Shown here one piece after another: positions 12,385 to 23,719 of a DNA stretch of 64,000 nucleotides; position 1 is the first letter of the stretch, and the number at the start of each line of letters is the position of its first letter. Location: positions 229,057 through 293,056 of the forward strand of contig SJRY01000294.1 of the NCBI GenBank assembly GCA_011319805.1, in the 5' to 3' direction. The stretch is from Macrocybe gigantea (lineage: Eukaryota > Basidiomycota > Agaricomycetes > Agaricales > Callistosporiaceae). Position numbers and translations under genes: made by a program. The notes under the pieces are model-generated. The model saw only the letters and a program-made list of their open reading frames with translations, did no database searches and had not been told where the DNA came from.

Positions 12385-15300
12385 ATGCGTTCAAGCTCTT
12401 CACGACATGTCCTGGCCATTCGAACTCCATCCTTCCATGTCTGGGCGCGCTGTGAAGATCCTCCGTTTAGACCATACCTGAATGTCCCTGAGTTTGCTGA
12501 GCTCCTTCAATCATCCGCCCTCCAAGACATAGTTCAAAGCATTTCGAAGGGCAGGAAGCGTTCCGCAAGTGGAGCCGCTGAAGAGGTCCGACCTGTCAAG
12601 CGCCTCAAGACCGCAACATCGTCATCCTCAAGTAGCGACAGCAAATCGAAGCTTGACCCTCCAACGCTAAATTTGCCACCGCATTCCTACCCCGGACATC
12701 TCTCTCTTAGAGGCTGGGATGTCGAAAATCGCGAGCCCCCAGACGCCGCGGATGTAGTTCCGGTGTTTCATCACATTCTGGAAGTTCAATATACAAAAGA
12801 CGAGGTTCCACAAGTTGTAGGAAGGATGAGTAATGGCTGGAAGCTTGAGGAAGAGAAATTGAACGAAATGATTGCCGAGCTGCGTAGCTCCCTGTCAAAT
12901 CCTATGACGATTGATCTTGGTGATTTCCAATTGGCAGTTTATAAAGACCGCCTTGTTCTTGTCACCAGTTCGCGTCAAGGGAATCCTTTGTGGCTATTGT
13001 TGCTCCCACGATACACCCAAGACTCCGATGCCCAGTGGAACAATTATACCTCTCCAGTTACCGATGACCTTTTCATGGCTGCATTCATATTGCACTCAGA
13101 CGATCGAGCTAGAGTCACTGCAAATGTTAAGGTTGTCGTCAATCCCTCAATGCCTTTGCGAGATTCCAACAGCTTGCCATTTGAGCTTCAAGTCGAGATC
13201 AAGTTGTCATTCGTTGTTCCGAACATCTTCAACCTCATTCCCCGCAACCGCAAAAACCATTGGTCGATTGAGGACGCCCAAAGACGGGTTCTGGATCACC
13301 TTTATCCAACTGACCGGCCCACTCCCGATTCGTTCCACGGTTCGATTGATATCCCGTTCTTTTATTCCATTATGCGGCCCGCACCAGCTCTTTCTCAATC
13401 AATTTCGGATGCTGCTCTGCAACCAAAGGACCTCGTCCCTACTCTTTTACCATTCCAGCGCCGCAGTGTCGCATGGCTTTTGGACCGGGAAGGCAAGACT
13501 GTTACTGAGGAGGGTAATATAGTTTCGAAGCCGAAGATGGGCAACTTCAATCTCTGGGAAAAGGTGCAAGACGGAAACTACACTTGGTACCGTAACCGCT
13601 TGAGTGGAAATCTTTGTTCCGAGGAACCGCCGGAAATTTATTGCCAAGGTGGTATGCTAGCAGAGGAACCTGGCTTAGGCAAGACGCTGGAGATCATTTC
13701 TCTGATCTTACTGAACCCAGCTGCTCCGACCCGGACTCCAGAGGCCAAGCGTTCGGATCCAAAAGCTTCTTTGCCTATTAAAGTACGTTTTTTTTTATTG
13801 GACTTGGTTGAGCAATACGGACTTACTCTGTATGTCATGGCAGACGACGCTCATCGTTACTCCTCCAGCATTAGCATCACAATGGGCGGATGAGCTGGCT
13901 GCTCATGCGCCATCTCTCAAAGTCATGGTATACGATGGTTGGAAGAAGGTCCCGGTGCGGATTACGGGGAGCCCGGCGGAAGCACATCGCGTCAAGAACT
14001 TGAAGCCGAAGAAACGCGGTCGTGCAAACACTACCAGGCGTGGTAAAAAGACGACGAAATCGGAAGGGGGGCGAGACGCCATGAACATTGATGAGCCTGA
14101 AGAGGATTTGGATTGGTGCTCCTACGTCCAGACGTTCGACGTGGTGATCACCACTTATCAGGTCCTGCGTAGTGACCTGAACGTCGCCCGCATTCCTCTA
14201 TACCGACCGCGGAGGGAAGACGCCGCCTACTCGAACGACGAATACCCGCGTAGCCCCCTTGTCATGTGCGAGTGGTATCGGGTGGTCATGGACGAAGTCC
14301 AGATGGCCGGAGGGGCTCGTACAGAGTAAGCGTTGTTTGAGTCCATCAGAAGATTGCCCCGTCTTACTGATCTTGCAGGGATATGGTTTCGTTGATTCCA
14401 CGCCTATCATCTTTCGCGGTGTCCGGCACGCCCGCACGGGCACAAATCGCTGATTTGATTCACGTTCTCAAGTAAGTCGTTTGTCGAGCATGGATGCATA
14501 TTTGTATCGACTTTGTACGCAGATTCTTGCGCATAGACACCATTTTTGACTCTTCTCGCCTCTGGAAGAGGATGATCTCGTGCGGATTCGGTGCCGCCCA
14601 TCTCACAGCACTCTTTCAGTCCTGCGCTATCAGGTAAACTCCTCCTTAGAATTGTTGCCCACTATTTCAAACATTGAGAATCCGTTTAGGACTCTGAAAT
14701 CCCAAGTCAGTGAAGAGCTCACGATACCGCAGCAGACACGTTTCCTCGTCGGCATTACTATGGGCCCTGTCGAGAGACACGTTAGTGTTCGTTGACTGTT
14801 GGCCCCAACATTATTCACCGCTTGTGCTCTAGGTGTACGACCAAGCTCTTGAAACAGTTCTGCTTGAGCTTGGCCTCGACGCTCGAGGCATTGCTACCTC
14901 GCAAGGCTGGCGGGCGGATAGCACTGTTTTGCGGTCAGCTATACGAAAATTGCGTGGAATATGCACGCATCCTCAGGTACGTATGGACTTGATGAATCAC
15001 GTTTTCTAAGTTGTTGACTACTTCTATGCTTTTTTTCGTCTAGGTTGGGCAATTGCAAAAAACATACGATCGTCTTACGAAACCTGGAGTGGTTAAGACA
15101 ATTAATGACGTCCTTAAGGTCAACTTTTCTTCGCTTTGGAAACGAAGTAACTGCTGATGTTTTATCGCACAGAATATGGAGGAACAAAATTGGCGAAGCA
15201 CCATGGACGATGCCAAGTCTAGAGTAAGCGAGCTAACACTGCATTCGATGCACAACTATTTAGCCCTGGCTAGATCCAGAGTCTCATCACATATGCTCAA

Positions 15301-18300
15301 CTGCAACGCCAAGACGAGAAAGACCTGGGACGGTATCGACATGCCTTAGAAACGCTTTTACAGGCCGAGAAGGAGGCCAACGTATTGATAAACGATGTCA
15401 AGGCCTCCCTGAAGGAGGTTACTGTCGAAAGCTCTCATTTGAAACCCGAGACAGAAGTTGACGGAGATGAGGATCCCGTCACCAATAGCAAAAGAAAGGA
15501 ACGATCTCTATCCGAACAAACCGAAGCACGCACCGAGGATGATCTACCTGTAGGCGGAGCAGCGGACGAGTTGAGAAAACGGCGCGGCGCGCTGCAAAAC
15601 CGCCTTCGGGAGTGTCTTCTTACTCTCCACAGGGCGAAATTCTTACAAGGCGATATGTACCACGTACTTGGCGATGCTGCGTCCGAAGACGCGGCGTACG
15701 GAGCTGCGGAGGAAATCCGTCGCACTTTGTTAAAGGGTGATTACCGAAGCCCTGTGATTCGTCATTGTAGTATTTATATTGATGACTTTCTTAGGCACGG
15801 AGGCGGACGCCGAACGTGCGATGTCCCAGTTTATGGACGAAGTCGCCAAGAAACAGCTAAAGAAGGAATCGTTCCTTTTACACAAGCCTTATCTAAATGA
15901 GGCTCCGGCTCTAGCGCGAACCACTGGACTACAGCCAACGCCAGCGGAGCTGAAAGCTAAGCCTGTGCTGCAGAAGGTCACTATTTATAAACGCGCTTGC
16001 GATTATTTGAATCTCGTGCGTCTCTTTCGATGTTCTAGCGAGCAACAGACTCAGTATTGGTCGTGCAGATCACCGAGGCCAACGATATTATTCAAGAGGT
16101 CCTTAATAAGCAAGGCGGCCTTCTGTGGGATTGGAGAACTCATATCGTGAACCTGATCACTCAGAGTTTATCCTCTCGAGAAAACGAAGCCGATGGCGAG
16201 GAATACCAGCGCACCTTGGACAACCAAGGTGAAGCGGAGGCTTATCTGCAATGTTATGCTGCGGTATTGGCGGACCGCAGACAAGCCCTCGTCGACGAGA
16301 GAACACTCTTGGCCGCACATGACGCTCGCGAAAAAAAGCTTCGTCAGACGAAAGCGGCCATGAAGGCGGCCCAGAACGACACCATTTCTCGCCTAGAAGA
16401 TGGAGAAAATGTTGACCTGCAGCCAGAACACGAAGTTCTTCACAGACAGCTTTCGGAGAAGAGGAAAGCTGTGCTTGAGTTGCTCGAAGGTAGAGCAATC
16501 AAGAGTGTGCGTTGAGGTTCGTGTCGTTCAAAGATGTCCCATCTGACTTGCGTTCACTTCAGGTCATCGTCGAGCTCAATGCAATGTCAACGCGCATACA
16601 TAAAGACACAGATCCAGACAAAATCATACTTAAAGAGGCCAGCGCTGCTCTTCGCAAGCTGATTACATCGGAAAGTATGTATGCATGTATTTCCATCTCG
16701 GACTGCAATAACGTTCCCTAGCTGGGCTCTTGGACAAGTTGGAGAGCGACCTGGGCATGATGCGAAAAGTATTCAATCAGCGGATCTTATATTTCCGTCA
16801 GCTGCAAGAAATCTCAGACTCTGTCGCTGAAGTAACCTGGGAAGGTACACTCGCAGATGCTCTCGAGAACTCCCGCCAGGTGCAAAGGGAGCTAGAAGGA
16901 AAAGTAAACACCTCTCGGGCCCGACAACGTTACCTCGAAAACTTGGCGAAAGGGAATGCAGACGGCACTGACGATGAAGATGATGAATGCTGCATCTTGT
17001 GTCGTTGTGAATTTACCAGGGATTCGTTACTCAGTGGTAAGCATGCTGCGTACATGAAAATGCCTCGAGATGTTTACCTTCCCGCCATATAGTGCCCATG
17101 TCTTCTGCGAGGTTCGGGTTTAGGGTGTTATACGAAATAAGAAACCGGACCTGATCTTCATTATGTCAGGGATGCATGAAGGCCTGGATGCTTCGTAAAG
17201 AAGGAAAAACATGTCCCGTTTGCCGGTAAGTCAACACTGCCTATTTTTTGGTTACAATATAATTATCTTGTTGTAGTGTAATGATCGATCCCGATACCGT
17301 TCAACGGTTCACCATCGACCAGTCAGCGCCTCAGCCTTCGGCCTCCAAATCTGCTAATGTAGAACCGATACCGAAGTCACGTCGGACGATTGCTTATAAT
17401 ACAATAGGTAAGCGTCGCGAAACCTGCTCTCACTTCTTGTCTCATGAGTTCTTTAGATCATAGACTGCTGGACAAAATACAAAGTGTCGACTCATTTGGC
17501 GACTTTGGGACCAAAATACAGACACTCGTTCGGCACTTACTATACCTTCGTGAAGAGGATCCAGGTGCAAAAAGTATTATATTCTCGGCATGGGCCGATT
17601 CATTGCATAGTATGTTCTCGTCATATCGTACAAAGCACACTCTCATCCGGTATCCTTTCAGTCATGCAACAAGCATTGCAAGAAAATGGTATTTAGTCGT
17701 TCTGATTCCTTTCTTTGTGATGCCAACTCTTTTCAGGTATTACCAGCCTCAGAATCGACCAAAGTACGAAGAAAAAGAGCGCGACGAAGAAGTTCAAGGA
17801 CGATCCCGACATTCTCGTCCTGTTGCTGCATGGGTCGGTTTTCATTTTCCACTGATTGGCACCAATCTTATTTTATTTCTTCAGCGAGAGAGAAAATGCT
17901 GGTTTGAATATCACCTGTGCCTCTCGCGTATTTTTGATGGAAAGTGTCGTCCATCACGGCTTTGAGATTCAAGGTTCGTTGAAATTACTCTGGTTATTTA
18001 GGTGATGAAAACTGTCTTCTTCGTGTCCAGCAATTGCACGGATCGATAGGATGGGCCAGTCTCGGCGTACAGAAGGTCAGTGTTATGTGTTTCCCGATGA
18101 GAATCTCATTGACACCTGTACCGCACTAGTTTATTGCTATTATGCCGAGGGTAAAAAAGTTGTCGTTATTGCGGTAGACGAATGAAACTCATGTTTGCCT
18201 CAGATACAGTAGAAAGAAACATTCTGGACCTTGCAGCGAGGAAAGGGATGTCGCTCTATACCAAGGTCAACTCGGCTGGAACGCTGAATATCTCTTCGCT

Positions 18301-18603
18301 CGTAAACGACACGGAGAAGAAGAAAGACATTGACCATTTGACGAGGAAGAAGAAGAAGAAAGTCCAAAAGGGAGACTTCATCTACAAGTGCGCCTTTGAA
18401 TGCTCGCATGTCGAAAACACTGACCGTCAAGCCTTTTCGCAATCAGGATTGACGATATGCTTGCAATCCTCTTCCCTCACATGTACGAGGACATAGAATA
18501 CCTTATCCCGGAGGATGCCTTATCGTTACATACCGGCAACCGAGTTTCGAGAGGAGGCATCGAGGTTGACGCTGTCGCAGGTCCCTCTAGGTCCGGGTCA
18601 TAG
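12385..18603 (+). CDS. SHPRH/Irc20-type SNF2 ATPase with RING finger
   Basis: About twenty exons span 6.2 kb. The Walker A motif lies in GGMLAEEPGLGKTLE (13650-13690) and motif Ia in LIVTPPALASQW. Next come VITTYQVL and the DExH-box variant VVMDEVQMAGG (14285), with DEVQ instead of DEAH, as expected for SHPRH and Irc20. SGTPAR is motif III. A C3HC4 RING finger begins CCILCRCEF near 16987 and ends with CPVC at 17212. The C-terminal helicase half has SIIFSAWADSLH and the motif VI pattern ARIDRMGQSRRT (18030-18070). The protein ends at stop 18601..18603. Relatives are nuclear E3 ubiquitin ligases acting in PCNA polyubiquitination and recombination control. The exact start is uncertain (12385 is used; another ATG at 12405 is in a different frame). 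The exons I followed stay in frame. Confidence 0.87.
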
Positions 18604-19394
18604 TGATCGATGTATTAATCCTCGGGATATTGTCGTTTTTCGGTCATATCAATGGTCCGTCTTGAACCCACTCGTGTCTTCATTCAAATTTGCTTGAGTC
18701 AGATTTGCAAGGCTTCAAAGTAGACACATCTTCTGTTGTGAACGTCGTACCTGTTGTAGTACATTGAGAATTCCCCTTGAAGTCGCACAAAGGCATGTTA
18801 GATTAGTCGGCGGATTCTGTATGTAGCAGCAACAGTAGAGGAGCACTATGGAACTTGACATCGGCATCAACGCCCCACCTCCAACTTTAGCTTGAAAGGC
18901 TGAACGCGAATGGCATGCCACCATGTGGTGTAGCATTTGCTGCATTCTCCCGATGGTACATGGTCAACAGCTTCTCGCTTGGTCCCTACCTCCGCAAATT
19001 ATCTTCTACCACTCAATTACTGGACAATCGTCTCGGTCTAAAGTCTGCCTGCGATGAAACGTGTGTCCAGACTTCAATCACCGCCTTTGGGGCATTAACG
19101 TTTTTACGTTCAGGACCGGTCCGGTGATCCATTCTATCCCGCTGCCATGTTCACTAAACCGATCTGTATCAATAAGTCGCAGCTGCTTGTCTCAGCAAGC
19201 ACGGTAACTGCATATATGTTTCATAGTCTCAAGAACAACAGAGGGTCCTATTCAACGTTACCTAGCCCTATGAATTAGCCCGACATCTTTGCAAATACAC
19301 GTCCCATACGACAGCGAGCCCGAAACTCTAAAGTTTGCTTAGCAAAAATCCTCTGAACCTCCATGGACCGCCTTTGCGAGTGGACCTACATGCC
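18604..19394. other. Intergenic region between the SNF2-RING gene and the peptide precursor
   Basis: No supported gene. Short frames on both strands (for example 18715..18945 minus, 18915..19127 plus) lack recognisable features. The repeats of the neighbouring precursor do not continue into it. Confidence 0.4.
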
Positions 19395-19714
19395 TCAATC
19401 ACGCACCCAGTAGCGACCACCCTCTCCGTTAGAGTAAGGTAGGTCTACATTGACTTCTCCCTGATACACGTGTCAGTCGGTCATCCACGATCATTCAAAG
19501 TTAGAACTCTATCACCTCTACATTGCGCACCCACCAGCGTCCTCCGTCTCCGTTTGAGAAGGGAAGGTCTGCATTGACTTCGCCCTGATCATTTTCTTTT
19601 CGGTCAATGGTGGATTGCCTATCAATTGCAACCCTTTACCTCAACGCCGCGCACCCAGTAACGACCTCCTTCGCCGTTTGAGTATGGCAGGTCAACGTTG
19701 ACTTCGCCTCTGTT
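19395..19714 (-). repeat. Three-unit exon repeat array of the peptide precursor
   Basis: Three copies of a roughly 69-nt coding unit, each on its own exon (19640..19714, 19516..19584, 19395..19460) and separated by 55-nt introns. The coding parts are near-identical at the protein level while the introns differ. The first copy has two extra codons at its start; the last is cut short by a stop after the WVRD residues. Confidence 0.8.
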
Positions 19715-19838
19715 CTATGGGGTGGCATTATCTACTCATTCGCTCTCAAGAGAAATTTGGACTTGCCTCAACTGCGGTAGGTGCAGCTTTGGTGGAAAGA
19801 ACAAGGGCAGCTGCTACAATGTACAGAAGAGCGTTCAT
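19395..19838 (-). CDS. Candidate RiPP precursor: secreted peptide with three exon-encoded repeats
   Basis: Four exons join in frame to a 93-residue protein: 19767..19838, 19640..19714, 19516..19584 and 19395..19460. Exon 1 is a signal peptide starting MNALLYIVAAALVLSTKA, followed by a short propeptide. Exons 2-4 each encode one repeat of about 23 residues. The invariant blocks are GEVN, DLP, SNG, GG and WVR; variable positions are V/A, Y/F, E/D, Y/W and G/N/D. Introns 2 and 3 are both 55 nt and phase 0. Intron 1 would use a GC-AG border. The protein starts 649 bases from a divergent UstYa-family oxidase. A secreted repeat precursor beside UstYa is the layout of ascomycete dikaritin RiPPs (ustiloxin, asperipin, phomopsin type). 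No Lys-Arg Kex2 sites separate the repeats, so processing must differ or use the single Arg residues. Function is inferred, not shown. Confidence 0.72.
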
Positions 19839-20487
19839 GGCAAATGAGTACGTGAATGATAGCGCTGTCTGGATTCCGACATTTATGCATCTGGCCTTGG
19901 GCTCTTCACGTATTCACCATGCTACAAGAAGACGGTTGTCCTTTCTATAAGGGGTTAGCCCCTCCAAAACCGAAGTCAAAGATTGAGCAACTCGGGGCAT
20001 CTTGTCGATTTGCAACCCTGGCCGTATTGGCCCTGATGCTGCTCATCCTAACATTCGAAGTGAGTGTGAATGCACTGAGGAAACGATTACATTAGGAATG
20101 GGCAAGCTGGGAACTGCTGCAGGATAATACAGTATTTTTTTGTTGAAATTTCTGATTTCCCCTACCAAACTCGTGTGCGACAAGCACAGGTCGAGAGTGA
20201 TGGAAATCTAGGGTCGTCACATTTATAACCAAACTGGCAACACACGGGATCAACCTGAACCATGAACGATGCATGAACACTGGGCGCTGAGCAGCGTGAC
20301 CTTCGAGATTGCATAAAACGAGTGATCTGCGGTCAGTGATGGTATGCAGTCTACAACATGTCCATCAGCAAGCCGTGCTAAATCGCTTGGCCTAAACTGT
20401 TTCTAGAAAGAGATCGAAGAGAAGCCTCTGTGGGCCCGAGTCGACGCCTGCCTTCCCTCTTGAGTCGTTCAAGCAGCAGTGTCTTTA
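19839..20487. promoter_or_regulatory. Divergent intergenic region of the precursor-UstYa pair
   Basis: 649 bases lie between the start codons of the minus-strand precursor and the plus-strand UstYa-like gene. No convincing coding frame is present. A shared bidirectional promoter would allow co-expression, which is inference from the head-to-head layout. Confidence 0.45.
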
Positions 20488-21508
20488 ATGGTCAACGGAT
20501 CCTCGGAGCACCTGCCCTTCATCGTCGAATCACCTAGTCTAGAGGACGGCCATGACACCACGTTCAGCAAGCAATCTGGACTCGGAAAATGGACTCGCAG
20601 AGGGCATGGACCTTGCTCGGCGACGACACGAGAGAAGTTCTTACTCGCACTCATAGTCCTACAAGCCATCGTATTGCTCGCCGTGTTACTCGTCAACCGT
20701 CGAGAGGTCGCTTGTCAAGGCCAGAGCAATGACTATCCCCTACTCTATTGTAAGCATTCTCAAGGCTTCTCGGGAGCTCCATTGATTCGCCTACCTGAAC
20801 AGCCCCTGCTCAATCAGTCATCGAATATGAAGTCAAATCTTTTACAGCGGGTCGAGAGCACAAGACCGTATATCAAGGAATATCGAAAGAAACGGATCGT
20901 GCTTGGGGAGAGCTATACAACCGTACGTCCGTTGACTGTCTCCAATTCCTCCGACTGGACATGTTTGAGAACAGATACAATAATGAAAATCCCAAAGAGC
21001 GAGGCCGCACTCTTGCCCAACAGGACATATCCCATCAAAGACGAACCGGGTTTCTATCTTGCTGGTCTTGACGTTTTTCATCAATTGCATTGCTTGGTGA
21101 GATTTGCTGTAAATCAAACTTGTGATAGACACGCTGATCTGCGTCTGTCAATAGAACAATGTCAGACGGGCTCTCCATCGCGAACACTATAGTCATGACC
21201 CAGACTTGGACGACGAGCATGTTTCGCACTGTGTGGACACTATCCGTCAGTCCTTGATGTAAGTTTAGTAATCGACGATCATATCAGACCTAATTACCTT
21301 GAAATTTAGGTGCAACGCGGACATATCGGTGAATGTATGGCAGTGGAGCAAGGAGCTGTCAGCAGTGGTTGGTTATAGCACGCAGGCGCATTCGTGTCGC
21401 AACTTTGACAAGCTTAGGGATTGGGCACGATCTAGGCGAGTGCACAAGTGGATTGATACTCGGTTGTTCGTGGAGGATGATTTGCCAGACCCTTCAATCA
21501 TCAGCTGA
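20488..21508 (+). CDS. UstYa-family oxidase (DUF3328)
   Basis: Five exons (20488..20749, 20803..20922, 20975..21096, 21155..21258, 21310..21508) join in exact phase to 268 residues. A basic N-terminus is followed by one membrane helix (FLLALIVLQAIVLLAVLLV). The lumenal part shows SPAQSVIEYEVKSF, then YQGISKETDRAW, then IPKSEAALLP. The two family signature motifs are HQLHCL and SHCVDTIRQSLMC. These histidine/cysteine motifs are essential in characterised members. UstYa and UstYb are membrane-anchored, copper-dependent oxidases that cyclise tyrosine-containing core peptides of ustiloxin-type RiPPs or act as halogenase- or desaturase-like tailoring enzymes. The stop is at 21506..21508 and no lesion is seen. 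The head-to-head neighbour is the repeat precursor, the obvious candidate substrate. DUF3328 proteins also occur without RiPPs, so the pairing is suggestive rather than proof. Confidence 0.9.
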
Positions 21509-21658
21509 ATTGTTATGACTGCTATTGCGCTAGATCCTGCGAAAATCGATGATTAATCTGGAACCGACAGCAGTGTAAGGCCTTCTAGACCATGGTCCGG
21601 TGAAGGTCAAGAAAACAACAGCATTTCAAGGCTCCGATCCCCTCGCAACCATCACAAT

Positions 21659-22270
21659 GCTGAGGACTCCGTTGGTATTTCTGGCTGCTTCTGCACTGGG
21701 CTCCTTCCATTCTTGACGTTGGTGAACGGGTTTCACAGTATTTTCGCAGCCCATCAGCCGGAGAAGCAACTGTTACCTTGATTAAAACATGAACAGATGC
21801 CACAGTGTTCAGTTACAGTCCCGACGATAAACCCATCAGTATTATACAAACCCATTGGCATTGGATCAAATATGGCAACAACATACGAAGGGATTTTGAT
21901 CTCGAATGAATATTTGAGTCCCGTAAGTTAAGCTTGAATTTTTCTATCCCAGCCAGCGTAATCAGGATGAAGCCAGGACAAATGATCACGCTCCAGGGCC
22001 AAAAGCTGAATGGTCGAGAGACGTGGTCATTGATAGACTACTGTCGGGAAACGTTGATCGCGGACGCGTTGCACTACGAGTATTCCTTGATCCCAGAACC
22101 CACTGTGCCAGTAACGGTAAGACTCGCGGCCGATAGCCTGGAATGCAATTTGGACGCCTCTGGAGGAGGTATAAGGGAAATCAAGCACCTTTTTATACGC
22201 TGGTTATGCAGAGCAATAGTGCTGTAATTTCAAGTTCAGCGAGAGGGTCGGCGTTTGCAACAAATATCGG
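21659..22270 (+). pseudogene. Broken tandem copy of the downstream secreted-protein gene
   Basis: The region is colinear with the gene at 22503..23270. It has a signal-peptide start (MLRTPLVFLAASALG at 21659), then a stretch equivalent to KPIGIGS..ATTYEGI. ALHYEYSLIPEPT follows, matching SHYQYSLIPEPT in the downstream copy, then AADSLECNLDASGGG. It cannot be read through: the second exon equivalent has an in-frame stop and a frame change around 21785-21860. About 85 bases corresponding to the segment after the ASGGG motif are missing near 22168. It is therefore a decayed tandem duplicate. Confidence 0.65.
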
Positions 22271-22502
22271 GGCGACACATACCCCATATTGTCTTCTGAT
22301 TACCTTTTTGATTTTTAAAGGGAGAAATGCTCTATGGGGATTGCGGACGGCCCGGTGGTGTTATGCCGGTGGTATCATGAAACGGCATAACAGCATACAT
22401 GCAGATGGTGTACTTTGTCCCACGGCTGTTGATACCTCCGGGGATTTTGATCTACGAGGGGGCATAAGAGCCGGTGCGAGGTGCGAGGTACACTGAGCCT
22501 CT

Positions 22503-23270
22503 ATGAAGCTGAAGACTCTGTTGCTGTGCCTCGCTACTTCCGCCCTAGGTTCGTGGACTGGCCGACATCGATTGAGGCGTGACTCACCGTCCTTTTGTAG
22601 CCTTAGCAGGGCAGACAAATGTTACGCTGATAGCGGTGCCACAGCCAACAGGCTCTATTTCAGTTCCATCGTTGCAGCCTTCAATTACATTCAAGCCAAT
22701 CGGTGTTGGATCGGATGGGGCCACAACGTACGAGGAGATTGTCGTCGTGAGCATGTACCTGGGACAAAACCGTGAGCTCGATAGACCGTCTTGAGACAAT
22801 AACGCTTGCTTACCTGCTCGCCAGCCTCAACCACTGCCATTGGTATAGAGCAATTAACGGCGGTCCCAGGTCCGACAATTACAGTGCACGGTAAGGCAGC
22901 GTTGAGCGTCCGAGAAATGGATCTAACGGACTGTCTAGGAACGTTTATCGAAGGTGCCTCGCACTACCAGTACTCTTTGATCCCCGAACCGACGGCAGCC
23001 TCGCTCATCGCGGCGGATAGCGTTGAATGCGATCTGAACGCGTCGGGTGGAGGCTCATGCGTCCTGAAAATCTGGGCAACAGTCCAGGGCCAAAGCACTG
23101 CACACACGCTGACTGCGACGTATACCGGGACACAGGTACCTTTTTACACGGTGCTTGTCAGCGAGACGCAGAGTAGCGACGGCGGAAGGCCGTCGAGAGG
23201 GCCTGTATTCGCGAGCTGCATGTTGGTAGGAGTTGGCGTGGCAACTGGGTTGATTCTTGGTGTCATTTGA
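22503..23270 (+). CDS. Small secreted protein with hydrophobic C-terminus
   Basis: Exon 1 (22503..22548) encodes a signal peptide beginning MKLKTLLLCLATSAL. The next exons read AGQTNVTLIAVPQPTGS, ITFKPIGVGSDGATTYEE, TTAIGIEQLTAVPGPTITV, GASHYQYSLIPEPTAAS, and then ADSVECDLNASGGGSCVLKI. The C-terminus is LVGVGVATGLILGVI with no polar tail after it, as in GPI-anchored or membrane-tethered surface proteins. Stop at 23268..23270. Similar small surface proteins are common in mushroom-forming fungi, without known function. It lies directly downstream of a broken copy of itself and near the RiPP-like pair, but nothing ties it to that pathway. Confidence 0.65.
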
Positions 23271-23719
23271 ATGGCTGTAGATCCTTACGATCATCCCGAA
23301 TGAACATCATGTGTACCCATCGTATCATAGTAGTTGAGAAGGTAAATGTCAAGTTTAAAAATGATAAGGCTTCCGTTTGACCTTCAGAGGTGTGATGGTG
23401 ATCGACGAATTGTCGCGCTTATCTCATGTATTTATGATTCTTGGACCACAAGGGTGGTGCAACCAAACCGTCAGTCAGTCAATAAAACATCTCCTGTAAC
23501 CAGCCAGGAACTATCACCCATGCAGGTGGACCGCGTTTACATCTTGCTAGTAATCCCGTCGAGTTAACGTGTGTTACATAAATTGACAGAAAATGTAATA
23601 GTGTTAGCGAGCATTCCAAGAAGCTGACGTGACTCTGAAACGCGCAGCTACAACGGAGTCTGGACGAAACGGAGAGAGCTATCGCTAGCAACAGTGACAG
23701 GCTGAGATGGCATTGGTGC

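Noticed and set aside
19717..19950. Plus-strand frame overlapping the precursor start
   Set aside because: It lies antisense to the precursor signal-peptide exon, and the minus-strand model explains the region with matching splice phases.
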